From: Candidatus Omnitrophota bacterium
Lineage (GTDB): Bacteria; Omnitrophota; Gorgyraeia; Zapsychrales; JANLHA01
Direction: 5' to 3'
NCBI GenBank assembly: GCA_023247815.1
Contig: JAHFFS010000018.1
Coordinates: forward strand, 1-12,404
DNA length: 12,404 nucleotides
Shown here piece by piece: positions 7,155 through 12,404 of this stretch. Within the stretch, counting starts at the first letter, position 1; every line of letters starts with the position of its first letter. The notes under the pieces are model-generated. The model was not told where the DNA came from and searched no databases. It worked only from the letters and a program-made list of their open reading frames with translations. Both the position numbers and the translations under genes were made by a program.

Positions 7155-7396
7155 TTTGGGACTCCTTGATTCTTGGGCGGGACCAGATCGACTCCGGAAG
7201 TTCCCCACGGGTGGCAGGACAATAACCGTTTCACCGTCAGCAAACACCCTTTCCACACCCCGTGCGATTCAATGGCCTCTTTTGCGTAATTGGAACACGA
7301 TGGAACATGCCGGCAGCTTGGCGGCAATAACGGGGCACACAAAAGTTGGTACAGACGGATCATTCCTTGAAGAATAAAAGAAATCGCTCGGCTCAT
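7151..7396 (-). CDS. yidD: Membrane protein insertion efficiency factor YidD
   Basis: 81 residues, the usual YidD size. Seen: an N-terminal hydrophobic/amphipathic segment (SFILQGMIRLYQLL), then APLLPPSCRHVPSCSNYAKE (21-40), and GVWKGCLLTVKRLLSCHPWG (46-65) followed by TSGVDLVP. These are the family's conserved cysteines and the CHP motif. Known: YidD is a peripheral inner-membrane protein that helps YidC/Sec insert membrane proteins, normally encoded between rnpA and yidC. Here neither neighbour is present and the gene instead leads cysS. The ATG at 7396 has no Shine-Dalgarno and lies 9 nt after a good -10 box, so the mRNA probably has almost no leader. A second in-frame ATG (residue 12) would remove part of the membrane-facing helix and is less likely. 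Confidence 0.93.
   Translation of the reverse strand: MSRAISFILQGMIRLYQLLCAPLLPPSCRHVPSCSNYAKEAIESHGVWKGCLLTVKRLLSCHPWGTSGVDLVPPKNQGVPN
7162..7167 (-). promoter_or_regulatory. Ribosome-binding site that fixes the cysS TTG start
   Basis: AAGGAG (7167-7162) lies inside the end of yidD, 7 nt before the TTG at 7154. No comparable site precedes the in-frame ATG at 7256. This and the TTGA overlap decide the start. Confidence 0.8.
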
Positions 7397-7405
7397 AGAG
7401 CCATT

Positions 7406-7434
7406 ATTCTAACTTTCAAAGATTATTTTGGCAA
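7406..7434 (-). promoter_or_regulatory. yidD-cysS promoter, sigma70-type
   Basis: On the minus strand TTGCCA (7434-7429), a 17-nt spacer and TAGAAT (7411-7406) each match consensus at 5 of 6 positions or nearly so. The start is predicted near 7399, only 2-4 nt before the yidD ATG at 7396. A three-codon out-of-frame ORF (ATG GCT CTA TGA) overlaps that ATG. Confidence 0.6.
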
Positions 7435-7459
7435 GGGATACTCAAGACTCACCAAGCTT

Positions 7460-7807
7460 TTAAATCTCCCCCGCCCGTGGAAAAGTGACAATGTATTTCG
7501 TGCCACCACCCTGCGGTGCAATGCGGATCTTGTATACCGTTACCACGCCACAGCTGTCCACCCACCAATGCTCAATGATCGTGTCCCACTCTTTGCCGGC
7601 GCGTTTGGTATCTTTCACAATCTGTGGACAATCTCTTTTATTGGCGGCACGGTCAAGCCAGCGGATATCCTCAAGCACCTCTTTTTCACCTCGGGCATCA
7701 ATCACTGTTTCGCCAGGCAGATGGGACGGGCCCGTCATAACTGTTTCACAGCCATTGAGAAACAGTCCTACGGCAAATAAAAATGGTATGAGGAATGGTG
7801 ATTTCAT
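7460..7807 (-). CDS. Small predicted lipoprotein, unknown function
   Basis: 115 residues. Seen: a short signal peptide with hydrophobic core FLIPFLFAVGLFL (5-17) and lipobox LNGC, so the mature protein would start at lipidated Cys20. The mature part is about 95 residues with two further cysteines (60, 86) that could form a disulfide, and a Trp-rich EHWWVDSCG (79-87). The strand-rich end (VVTVYKIRIAP, GGTKYIVTFP) suggests a small beta fold. I do not recognise the family. The ATG is 7 nt after the stop of the kinase-like gene and has no clear Shine-Dalgarno sequence, so it is probably the last gene of that operon. Envelope location is inferred from the lipobox only. Confidence 0.75.
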   Translation of the reverse strand: MKSPFLIPFLFAVGLFLNGCETVMTGPSHLPGETVIDARGEKEVLEDIRWLDRAANKRDCPQIVKDTKRAGKEWDTIIEHWWVDSCGVVTVYKIRIAPQGGGTKYIVTFPRAGEI

Positions 7808-7814
7808 AAACGGA

Positions 7815-9581
7815 TTAAAATTTTTTTTCAGATAAAATCAATTTGAGCAGTTCTTTCGACGCTTCTTGCGGCCCATTTTGCTCCCAGCCTTTCAAACCCA
7901 AACGGGTTCGGATCTGACCGACAAAGATCTTCTGTTTGAAAAAGGCACTGAAGAACTTTTTGGCCAGCGGCTCGTGCAAATCTTTGAACTGAACAGGGCC
8001 GAAAACATTGGCGAAATAAGAATGAACGATCCCCGTTGAGGTGGTCGTTCCTTTGCTCATCACCGTTCCTTCGCGGAAGACATCAAGGGCCTTTTCCGGC
8101 GAGGAGAATCGCTCGATCAGGGGATGATCGCGATCAATCTCTTCGTAGTTATTGGCATAAAAAACAAAATCCACTTTGTGCCCCATCGTAACAATCTCGT
8201 GGGTCGCGACCGGCAAGATGATCCGGGCGTTCGTTTGATTAGGACTCATGATGATGGCTCGATCAATTTGCCCTAAAGCGTAACCCGGCTTGAGGTCATC
8301 CAACCTTAAAAAAGCACCGATCTCCGTTCCATAGCCGATGATCTGCTTTTTAGCATTGATCTCGAGCGACCCCATATCGTCGGCAATGATGATCAGGTCT
8401 TGGATTTCCTCCTCACCCAAACTCCTCAAGGCCTCCAATGTTTCCGATTTTCCGGCACCGGTATCGCCGATAAAAAGCAGTGTCCGCGACACATTCCCCT
8501 TTAAAATCAAACGTAAAAGCGCTCCATGAAACGGCATTCGTCCCCGCTTCATCATAATCACGTTATGCAGCGTCAATGACATCTTCTTCAGATAACCAAA
8601 ATAGCCAAAATCATCACTGTCCGGAATGGCACCGACGAGAACTCCATTCTTTTCATCATCATAAAAAACCGTTGGCCAATTGCCGAATTTTGATAGGACC
8701 TTTTGCGGCACGCCAAAGGCCATGATCGCGTCAGGTTTTTGTTTCAAGTCTTCGTCTTCCGCCAATTGAAACAGGTTGCACAGCGAATGCCCTAATTCGG
8801 AAAACCGATTGTGAAAATACATCCAAATCGTCAGCGTTCCCACCTTGGCCGGATAACACAGCCAATCACGGGAATTCATTTCAAACAAAGATAATGGATT
8901 GACGTCAACGGGCTCAAACGTACCGGAACGCTTATTGATCGGCGGATTCAAAATGAGCGGCGGATAAATCAAAATTTGACGAATCACAGGGATCTTATTC
9001 AACTGCGAATAAGGTTCTTTCTCGAGGGGGAATGTGGTATTAACGGCAATGGAAGAAACTTCCGCGCCAGCAGCGACCTGACGATAAATCCGCGGATGAC
9101 GTCCGGTGATGTTCTCCTGAATATCACGGTACATCCCTCTCACCAAATTGGTCAACTGGCCAATGGTGGTATTGAAGGTCGTGTACGGATGCTTATCCAA
9201 ATGCTGGCCCTTAGAATCAGAGATCAAAAACCGATCAAAACTTCGCCAAAAATTATAAACATACTCAATGAACTCATTGAGCAAGGCAGGGTCTTTCAAA
9301 TGGATTTTTGCTTCCGGCACCTCACTCAAGACCATAGAAGATTCCATTTTGGCCAACAACTCAATTGTCTTAATCAAATTTTTGATATTATTTTTTGAAA
9401 CGCTCTTCCTGGGGAAAACCTGCAAAAGGATCGAGTGCCGCTTCTCGAGTTTTTTCACCGCCCGAGTGATGATTTCCGCAAACAACGGACTTTTGACAAT
9501 ATCCTCCGGCGTTTCACAGATGCGCGCGTGAATGTGGATGATCACTTTATTGTTGATGATTTGGAACGACTCGGTCTGCAT
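7815..9581 (-). CDS. HPr kinase/PEP-carboxykinase-like P-loop protein, function unknown
   Basis: 588 residues. The C-terminal half holds P-loop GDTGAGKSETLEAL (372-385) and LIIIADDMGSLEI (396-408). These closely resemble the HPr kinase motifs (GxSGxGKSE and VADD) and the kinase-1/kinase-2 elements of ATP-dependent PEPCK, which share one fold. Downstream, FREGTVMSKGTTTSTG (502-517) then YFANVFGPVQF (522-532) recalls the PEPCK C-terminal segment. The first roughly 340 residues (for example FWRSFDRFL, NSRDWLCYPAKVG) match nothing I can name and may be a sensing or substrate domain. Classical HprK is about 310 residues and PEPCK about 530, so this is neither. No HPr gene is in the window. The ATG at 9581 has GAGGAG 3 nt upstream and lies inside the end of the YkgJ gene (35-nt overlap), so the two are probably co-translated. 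Likely an uncharacterised kinase; the substrate cannot be inferred. Confidence 0.8.
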   Translation of the reverse strand: MQTESFQIINNKVIIHIHARICETPEDIVKSPLFAEIITRAVKKLEKRHSILLQVFPRKSVSKNNIKNLIKTIELLAKMESSMVLSEVPEAKIHLKDPALLNEFIEYVYNFWRSFDRFLISDSKGQHLDKHPYTTFNTTIGQLTNLVRGMYRDIQENITGRHPRIYRQVAAGAEVSSIAVNTTFPLEKEPYSQLNKIPVIRQILIYPPLILNPPINKRSGTFEPVDVNPLSLFEMNSRDWLCYPAKVGTLTIWMYFHNRFSELGHSLCNLFQLAEDEDLKQKPDAIMAFGVPQKVLSKFGNWPTVFYDDEKNGVLVGAIPDSDDFGYFGYLKKMSLTLHNVIMMKRGRMPFHGALLRLILKGNVSRTLLFIGDTGAGKSETLEALRSLGEEEIQDLIIIADDMGSLEINAKKQIIGYGTEIGAFLRLDDLKPGYALGQIDRAIIMSPNQTNARIILPVATHEIVTMGHKVDFVFYANNYEEIDRDHPLIERFSSPEKALDVFREGTVMSKGTTTSTGIVHSYFANVFGPVQFKDLHEPLAKKFFSAFFKQKIFVGQIRTRLGLKGWEQNGPQEASKELLKLILSEKKF

Positions 9582-10170
9582 ATTCTCCTCGGAACTTACC
9601 AGTCAAAAAAATCTTTTCTAAAGCGATTTTAAAAGCCGTATTGATCGGGACCGCTTTATTGCTGGACAAAGGATCAATCTGAATCATCCTGCCGGCAAAT
9701 TCTCTCATGGTCGGAACCGGATGATTTTTTTCAATTGCTTCCTGAGCCTTCACAACGGCCTGGGGCTGTTTCTCTTTGATCACTTTGCAGGTCAAAAGCT
9801 GCGGGCGATCATGTTTGTCGGTCGTCGCCGCAAAGCCAAAAAGCCGGCACACCGACGGACGAAACGGGTAAACAGCACAACGTCCTTTATCCACAAGTAA
9901 CGGATCTGCCTTGTAAAAAACGCATGGACCTTTAAAATCAGCCTTTTCAGCTTTTCTATAATAGGACTCAAATTCGCCGTTTTCAAGCAAATCTTGAACA
10001 ATCAATGACATCTCAGTCGGTGTTGTTTCCACCGTTGGACTCAAGCAGCATTTTCCGCAGCCCTGCGCGCACGACAACCCCGAAGCCTTTTGAAACTCGA
10101 GGACTTCTCGATCAATGTCCGCAAAAAGCTGACTTAATTTTTTGCCAATGGATTGCTTAGCTAATGGCAT
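9547..10170 (-). CDS. YkgJ-type cysteine-cluster protein
   Basis: 207 residues with eight cysteines in the YkgJ pattern: C34, C38, C41 and C42 (CAQGCGKCC), C83 (GPCVFY), C98 and C108 (CAVYPFRPSVCR), and C128. Known: this family (PF03692, CxxCxxCC) is annotated as binding a zinc or iron-sulfur cluster; its role is not settled. The N-terminal 30 residues are helical and charged, and the C-terminal 80 residues are outside the cluster domain. The gene begins 18 nt after the DUF486 stop and overlaps the kinase-like gene by 35 nt, so it probably belongs to the same transcript and may act with the kinase. No clear Shine-Dalgarno precedes the ATG at 10170. Confidence 0.85.
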   Translation of the reverse strand: MPLAKQSIGKKLSQLFADIDREVLEFQKASGLSCAQGCGKCCLSPTVETTPTEMSLIVQDLLENGEFESYYRKAEKADFKGPCVFYKADPLLVDKGRCAVYPFRPSVCRLFGFAATTDKHDRPQLLTCKVIKEKQPQAVVKAQEAIEKNHPVPTMREFAGRMIQIDPLSSNKAVPINTAFKIALEKIFLTGKFRGEYADRVVPNHQQ

Positions 10171-10188
10171 GGTGGGCGACGCTCTCGA

Positions 10189-10515
10189 TCACTTTTTGAA
10201 AATAAAAAACGCGGCCAAGACAATGAAAACAAATCCGAGCGCGTGATTCCATTTCAAAGGTTCTTTGAGATAAAAAAGTGAAAACACGCAAAAGACCAGT
10301 AGCGTGATGATTTCCTGGATGGTCTTTAACTGCGGCGCGCTGAACGTGCCGTGCCCCCAACGATTGGCCGGCACCTGAAAACAATATTCAAAAAAAGCGA
10401 TCAGCCAACTCAAAAAAATCACCGTCAGCAAAGGCGCGGACTTATACTTCAAATGTCCGTACCAAGCAAACGTCATAAAAATATTGGAGATGAGTAAAAG
10501 GACAATCGTGCGCAT
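10189..10515 (-). CDS. DUF486 (DMT-like) small membrane protein
   Basis: 108 residues with four predicted membrane segments, about residues 4-19, 28-46, 68-83 and 91-106. Family hallmarks are ISNIFMTFAWYGHLK (9-23), FFEYCFQVPANRWGHGTF (41-58) and the QLKTIQEIITLLVF (62-75) then FYLKEPLKWNHALGF (81-95) blocks. DUF486 belongs to the drug/metabolite transporter superfamily; its substrate is unknown. The length is that of the family. The ATG at 10515 directly follows the T-tract of the ssrA terminator, with no Shine-Dalgarno sequence and no convincing promoter in the 43 nt behind the tmRNA. Expression must therefore come from read-through, from a promoter inside ssrA, or from a signal I cannot see. 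Confidence 0.9.
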   Translation of the reverse strand: MRTIVLLLISNIFMTFAWYGHLKYKSAPLLTVIFLSWLIAFFEYCFQVPANRWGHGTFSAPQLKTIQEIITLLVFCVFSLFYLKEPLKWNHALGFVFIVLAAFFIFKK

Positions 10516-10539
10516 AAAAAATGACGGTCACCGTGACCG
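10516..10539 (-). terminator. Rho-independent terminator of ssrA
   Basis: On the minus strand CGGTCA (10539-10534), loop CGG and TGACCG (10530-10525) form a 6-bp GC-rich hairpin, followed by TCA and six T (10521-10516). It starts 20 nt after the tmRNA CCA end. Its T-tract touches the ATG of the DUF486 gene. Confidence 0.75.
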
Positions 10540-10773
10540 CCGAGTTGCAAAAATAAATTGGTGGAGGTGCGGGGAATCGAACCCCGGTCCTTGACGTGCC
10601 TCATAGAGGCTTCTACATGCGTAGTTTGTCTTTTATTTTCATCCGCCCAACTCCGGCAAACAGGATTTGAACGGACTAGCCTTCTTAAGTTTCGCCACAA
10701 TCCCAAAGGCTTGAATGCGGCTAGCCTGCTAAATCGTCCTCTTACAAGCCCGCAGGCCTCACCCGCAAGAGGG

Positions 10774-10796
10774 CCTTAATTAATTTTTAATTAAGG
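10774..10796 (-). repeat. A/T-rich 10-bp hairpin in tmRNA holding the candidate tag stop
   Basis: Minus-strand CCTTAATTAA and TTAATTAAGG pair perfectly over loop AAA. The TAA that ends the candidate tag frame lies at its loop-side edge (10789-10787). This corresponds in position to helix 5 of other tmRNAs, where the tag stop usually falls. Confidence 0.6.
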
Positions 10797-10805
10797 ACTG
10801 GTTGT

Positions 10806-10858
10806 AGTACTCGCTCAACTGGAGCTTCTGATTGATCAAAAGCGAGTTGAACAGTACT
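10806..10858 (-). repeat. 53-nt three-part hairpin inside the tmRNA tag region
   Basis: Outer arms AGTACT/AGTACT (10806-10811, 10853-10858), middle TCAACT/AGTTGA (10815-10820, 10845-10850) and inner GCTTCTGA/TCAAAAGC (10824-10831, 10836-10843, one wobble) stack around a TTGA tetraloop with small internal loops. Tag reading frames in other tmRNAs are mostly unpaired, so this looks like an insertion or a lineage-specific domain. Confidence 0.65.
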
Positions 10859-11001
10859 GAACATTAACGGATTATTGCCGTTTGTGTTCTGCCCGGATAT
10901 TTAACGAGGCCAACCAGGCGTCCTCGGCATGCCACCTTTACTTGGTTCACGCAAGTCGAGACCCTTCACCCCCATAGCTAAATCTGCTTGGGAAAGAATA
11001 A

Positions 11002-11163
11002 TTATGACTTGATGAATTTTTTCTTTTTTAAAGAGCGGACAAATTCATTGGCTTCTTCCAGCCACTGCAAGCGCTGGGCGTATGAACATTTCAAACCAAT
11101 ATCAAGATGTTCATGAATGTACTTTTTCTGATGACTCTTGTTCTTTCTAAAAATTGCTTTCAT
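11002..11163 (-). CDS. Small Lys-rich partner protein of the nucleotidyltransferase, 53 aa
   Basis: A 53-residue frame from ATG at 11163 to TAA at 11004, found by hand. The ATG overlaps the nucleotidyltransferase stop as ATGA, which strongly supports translation. Seen: a basic N-terminus (MKAIFRKNKSHQKKYIHEHL), a central helix AQRLQWLEEANEFVRSL (29-45) and a tail KKKKFIKS. From memory, small proteins with a RLxWLEEAN-type helix often sit beside nucleotidyltransferase genes, but I know no named family or function. It could be an antitoxin, an RNA- or tRNA-binding adaptor, or a substrate. It ends 28 nt before the tmRNA 5' end. The coding call is fairly confident; the role is not. Confidence 0.72.
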   Translation of the reverse strand: MKAIFRKNKSHQKKYIHEHLDIGLKCSYAQRLQWLEEANEFVRSLKKKKFIKS

Positions 11164-11657
11164 CGCTTATTCCTCAATCGCTTCAATTCGTTGAGTTGCG
11201 CAATATCGATCAAATCGATATCTCGACCGGCAATTCGCTTTAACTTTGTTAAATGATCAATGCACATAATAGGAACCTTAACCCCTTTGATATCGACTTT
11301 GATCCTCTTTTCGTAAATTTTCTCAAACGGAATAGGCTCATCTACAAAAATATCTATCAGCTTAAACGGCGGTTCATCTTCACAAAAGGAAAAAACAATC
11401 ATTGCCTTCTCTTTTTTCCAACGCGCTCTTTCTTGACCATCCTTAAATTGCTCCTTTGTTACCGGGACCTTTGGAGAATATCCAATGTCTTTTAGGGCTT
11501 CAAATAACTTATCTAAATTCTTCTCCTCTAAAAAAACAATCAAATCCAAATCATCCGTAAAACGCCTATACCCATGAAGAACAACCGCTGTCCCCCCGAC
11601 CACCACATACTTAACACGTGCCTTATTCAAGGCTTTGAATACATTGCCGTAAAACAT
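11160..11657 (-). CDS. Polymerase-beta-fold nucleotidyltransferase (MNT-like)
   Basis: 165 residues. Seen: GGTAVVLHGYRRF (21-33) followed by TDDLDL (34-39), the metal-binding nucleotidyltransferase motif, and LIDIFVD (100-106) as the third acidic strand. A C-terminal IDHLTKLKRIAGRDIDLIDI (133-152) block resembles the helix that ends AbiEii-like and DUF6036-like enzymes. Known relatives act as toxins, as antitoxins that modify a partner, or as RNA-modifying enzymes; nothing here decides which. ATG at 11657 with AGGAAAG (11670-11664) at 6 nt and a strong promoter just ahead. It overlaps the 53-residue gene by 4 nt, so the two form a unit. It shares the fold but not clear sequence identity with the AbiEii at 1164-1970. 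Confidence 0.88.
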   Translation of the reverse strand: MFYGNVFKALNKARVKYVVVGGTAVVLHGYRRFTDDLDLIVFLEEKNLDKLFEALKDIGYSPKVPVTKEQFKDGQERARWKKEKAMIVFSFCEDEPPFKLIDIFVDEPIPFEKIYEKRIKVDIKGVKVPIMCIDHLTKLKRIAGRDIDLIDIAQLNELKRLRNKR

Positions 11658-11675
11658 ATTGGACTTTCCTAGTTA

Positions 11676-11704
11676 ATTATAGCGTCTTTACTCTCTTCTT
11701 TCAA
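11676..11704 (-). promoter_or_regulatory. Strong promoter of the nucleotidyltransferase unit
   Basis: On the minus strand TTGAAA (11704-11699), a 17-nt spacer and a perfect TATAAT (11681-11676). Transcription should start near 11669, so the leader is only about 12 nt and consists mainly of the AGGAAAG ribosome-binding site. It lies in the 84-nt gap after the methyltransferase-like gene. Confidence 0.75.
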
Positions 11705-11741
11705 GCAGATCCACCGACGACGCTCCACAACCAAAATCCGA

Positions 11742-12404
11742 TCATTTCGTGAAATCAAGATATGGAATGATCGTGGTATAACTGTCCGACCAAGGCCGCA
11801 CCGAATCATAATTGTTTGAGTTGACGTCTTTCCATTCGTATTGAGTGATCAATTTGCGGTACATATCGTTATTCCAAGTGACAGCCGCCCAATTCGAGAA
11901 AAACCCGCTGCTGAAAAAGTCAACATTGTCCTTCGTGACAAAATGGGCCCCAGCCGATTGAGCAGTTTTGAAAAGTGGCGGGACGAGATTGACATAATGA
12001 TTGGTGATGTGAAAAATGATCACCCCGTGTTCTGACAAATGATTTCGAAACCCAGCCAGCGACTCTTGGGTCAACAACTGGGTGGGGATGTAATCACCGC
12101 TGAACGCATCAACAACCAGGATATCATATTTTTTATCCAATGGTTTGCCGAATGACAACCGGGCATCACCGACGATAAAACGCACAGGCGCTTTGGTTGC
12201 TTGTAAAAATCGAAAATACTTATTGGCGACTTTCACGACATCAGGATCCAGCTCAAAATAATCAAGCGTCTGATCGGCGGTCAGGTACGGCCCCAAAGAT
12301 CCGGCCCCAAGCCCAATGATCCCGACATGCTTAACGTCATGCTCATTGATCAAAATCAGCGCCGCCGGTGACTTCGGATTATAATAGGTTAGCGGAATGA
12401 AGCA
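11742..12404 (-). CDS. Spermidine-synthase-like methyltransferase-fold protein (5' part outside window)
   Basis: 220 residues are visible and the frame stays open to the window edge, so the start is missing. Seen, counted from the edge: the nucleotide-binding loop GIIGLGAGSLGPYL (28-41), the acidic strand-2 residue in YFELDPDVV (49-57), GDARLSF (79-85), VVDAFSGDYIP (97-107), the C-terminal LTQESLAGFRNHLSEHGV block (111-128), and RPWSDSYTTIIPYL (203-216), the typical end of fused MFS/spermidine-synthase proteins. Authentic spermidine synthase binds decarboxylated SAM and putrescine; these fused homologues are mostly uncharacterised and carry N-terminal membrane segments that would lie beyond the edge. 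A TTG at 12353 could be taken as a start, but upstream in-frame codons (YYNPKSPAALIL) look like real protein. No terminator is visible after the TGA. Confidence 0.85.
   Translation of the reverse strand, partial: CFIPLTYYNPKSPAALILINEHDVKHVGIIGLGAGSLGPYLTADQTLDYFELDPDVVKVANKYFRFLQATKAPVRFIVGDARLSFGKPLDKKYDILVVDAFSGDYIPTQLLTQESLAGFRNHLSEHGVIIFHITNHYVNLVPPLFKTAQSAGAHFVTKDNVDFFSSGFFSNWAAVTWNNDMYRKLITQYEWKDVNSNNYDSVRPWSDSYTTIIPYLDFTK

Larger units (their letters stand above)
10559..10973 (-). ncRNA. ssrA: Transfer-messenger RNA (one-piece, 415 nt)
   Basis: The RNA rescues stalled ribosomes by acting first as tRNA-Ala and then as a short mRNA. The 5' end GGGGGTG (10973-10967) pairs with CACCTCC ahead of the encoded ACCA end (10559), and the third pair is G-U, the alanine identity mark. 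The T-arm is GGGG-TTCGATT-CCCC. Internal landmarks are ACTACGCATGTAG, GGCTAGTCCG and the PK1 helices GAGG/CCTC and GCCTGG/CCGGGC, followed by PK2-like CCTCTT/AAGAGG. Eleven nt after PK1, as in E. coli, lies GGC (10879-10877), a possible Gly resume codon as in Firmicutes. That frame runs 30 codons (GNNPLMFSTVQLAFDQ...QPVLN) to TAA at 10789-10787, unusually long and without the normal ALAA-type end. The extra length compared with the 363-nt E. coli RNA about equals a 53-nt hairpin inside this region. Confidence 0.95.

Noticed and set aside
7155..7256. Longer cysS start at ATG 7256
   Set aside because: It would be read from inside yidD and adds 34 low-complexity residues; AAGGAG plus TTG 7154 matches the family start.
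10559..10590. ssrA 3' end as an integration (att) site
   Set aside because: ssrA is a common integration site, but no second copy of its 3' end and no integrase are present in the window.
10473..10779. Protein-coding frames overlapping the tmRNA on both strands
   Set aside because: They coincide with the conserved RNA structure and are by-products of it.

Overview
The window is a bacterial chromosomal fragment in which every gene I can support reads on the minus strand, so transcription runs from high to low coordinates. A lipobox protein, YidD, CysS, MetE and a one-piece tmRNA point to a bacterium, probably with a Gram-negative type envelope. Several genes look like those of poorly studied, uncultivated lineages (Omnitrophota-like is my guess, at low confidence). 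No virus, integrase, transposase, IS or CRISPR array is visible.

In transcription order: (1) 12404-11742 is the C-terminal part of a spermidine-synthase-like methyltransferase-fold protein. (2) 11704-11002 is a compact two-gene unit with a strong promoter: a polymerase-beta-fold nucleotidyltransferase overlapping (ATGA) a 53-residue Lys-rich protein that had to be found by hand. (3) 10973-10559 is the tmRNA gene ssrA (415 nt, long for a tmRNA) with a clear terminator at 10539-10516. It carries a 53-nt hairpin in the part that should encode the proteolysis tag. (4) 10515-7460 is a tight four-gene string: a DUF486 membrane protein, a YkgJ-type cysteine-cluster protein, a 588-residue protein with an HPr kinase/PEP-carboxykinase-type P-loop, and a small lipoprotein. 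(5) 7434-5694 is yidD-cysS, driven by a promoter just ahead of yidD; the genes overlap by TTGA and cysS starts at TTG. (6) 5693-5509 is an intergenic region with a perfect 36-nt palindrome, a GGGAC-type hairpin and the metE promoter/operator region. (7) 5508-2733 is metE (B12-independent methionine synthase) followed by a stand-alone RibD deaminase domain that lacks the reductase half. (8) 2640-1164 is an AbiE-type (type IV) toxin-antitoxin pair. (9) 1163-826 is an AT-rich, gene-free stretch with a promoter and palindrome. (10) 825-1 is the N-terminal part of a DUF4143-type AAA ATPase.

Housekeeping functions (ssrA, cysS, yidD, metE) are interspersed with accessory modules: AbiE, the second nucleotidyltransferase pair and the DUF4143 ATPase. 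The most unusual items are the hairpin-bearing tmRNA with no visible ALAA-type tag, the HprK/PEPCK-like kinase operon, the nucleotidyltransferase/small-protein pair, the deaminase-only RibD next to AbiE, and at least two promoters that place the start codon at or within a few bases of the predicted transcription start.
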